NCBI RefSeq assembly: GCF_023111095.1
Contig: NZ_JALGYW010000006.1
Span: 62,001-126,000, forward strand
From: Maribellus sp. YY47
GTDB taxonomy: Bacteria; Bacteroidota; Bacteroidia; Bacteroidales; Prolixibacteraceae
DNA length: 64,000 nt
Reading direction: 5' to 3'
A model generated the notes under the pieces. The model ran no database searches, was not told the DNA's origin, and saw only the letters and a list, made by a program, of their open reading frames with translations. Shown in pieces: positions 63,755 through 64,000 of the stretch. How positions within the stretch are numbered: position 1 is the first letter of the stretch; every line of letters starts with the position of its first letter. Made by a program: the position numbers and the translations under genes.

Positions 63755-64000
63755 TTATGTTTTTCGTAATCGAAGCGCATTTGAAATCACCGATACAGAG
63801 CTAAAACTCATGGCTGCCGCAGCAATTAATGGGCTGAGTAAAACACCAAAAAACGGGAATAAAATACCGGCTGCAACAGGTACTCCCAATGCATTGTAAA
63901 CAAATGCAAAAAACAGGTTTTCTTTAATGTTTCGCATAACTTTATGACTAAGTTCACGAGCCCTCATTATGCCATTTAAGTCTCCTTTTATCAATGTAAT
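63755..64000 (-). CDS. Copper-type P1B ATPase, C-terminal part (cut by the window edge)
   Basis: About 81 residues of the end of a heavy-metal P-type ATPase; the frame is open to base 64000. The motif [17 protein letters not shown], then [14 protein letters not shown] in its local form [20 protein letters not shown] and [20 protein letters not shown], correspond to the last two membrane helices with the Met-Ser-x-x-Ser metal motif of Cu+ pumps. It presumably exports copper with the HMA protein downstream. Confidence 0.88.
   Translation of the reverse strand: MTLIKGDLNGIMRARELSHKVMRNIKENLFFAFVYNALGVPVAAGILFPFFGVLLSPLIAAAAMSFSSVSVISNALRLRKT

Overview
The window reads as chromosomal DNA of a member of the Bacteroidota, most likely a marine or sediment type in the Marinilabiliales/Prolixibacteraceae neighbourhood. 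That placement is an inference from gene content. Supporting signs are: promoter -7 boxes of the form TAnnTTTG and few Shine-Dalgarno sequences; an ATP synthase locus without beta and epsilon; single-chain glycyl-tRNA synthetase; DUF4834, DUF5723, DUF5020 and YfhO proteins; GIN-domain (DUF2807) pairs; Tat-exported Gfo/Idh oxidoreductases; and GxxExxY proteins.

Layout. 1-9.1 kb: 3' part of an MltF-like lytic transglycosylase, then a TetR-TolC-adaptor-RND efflux operon on the minus strand, ispD and a DUF2461 gene. 9.4-12.9 kb: a Tsx-like outer-membrane protein plus NCS2 purine permease pair, then tRNA-Val(GAC) with a small GIY-YIG nuclease gene 17 bases behind it. 13.3-23 kb: a ThuA protein and a long minus-strand block DUF177-rpmF-fabH-bactofilin-atpZ-(atpI-like)-atpB-E-F-H-A-G. 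23-31 kb: an orphan histidine kinase, dxs, coaX, a response-regulator receiver with a C-terminal membrane anchor, a POT-type transporter, a 3-methyladenine glycosylase and a methyltransferase. 31.2-48.7 kb: a YfhO protein, a 1.2 kb repeat-rich stretch holding gene remnants, and a surface-polysaccharide locus (flippase, four glycosyltransferases, methyltransferase, an alpha/alpha-toroid protein, and WbpE/D/A/B enzymes for a diacetylated diamino-glucuronate). 48.8-64 kb: glyS, DUF4834, DUF5723, two GIN proteins, a Spy-like protein, a CtpA protease, MscS, a DNPH1-like hydrolase, a secreted propeller-like protein, an exported Gfo/Idh plus epimerase pair, a lipoprotein with plug-like repeats, and copper-handling genes cut by the right edge.

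How genes work together. ispD and dxs both serve the MEP isoprenoid route. Six ATP synthase genes encode the membrane sector and part of F1; atpD and atpC must lie elsewhere. wbpA, wbpB, wbpE and wbpD together would convert UDP-GlcNAc to UDP-GlcNAc(3NAc)A for the neighbouring glycosyltransferases. The Gfo/Idh-epimerase pair, and possibly the distant ThuA gene, resemble exported 3-keto-glycoside chemistry.

The most unusual material is non-coding. It includes a family of 16-17 bp palindromes of the form TCC-N10-GGA. These sit at the same position in two copies of a longer repeat, inside another dispersed repeat, in a degenerate tRNA-like sequence, and in frame inside the DUF177 gene. A two-block array with strict 20-base periodicity and phased A-tracts (34461-34720) lies directly beside a fragment of a REP-associated (Y1/HUH) transposase.
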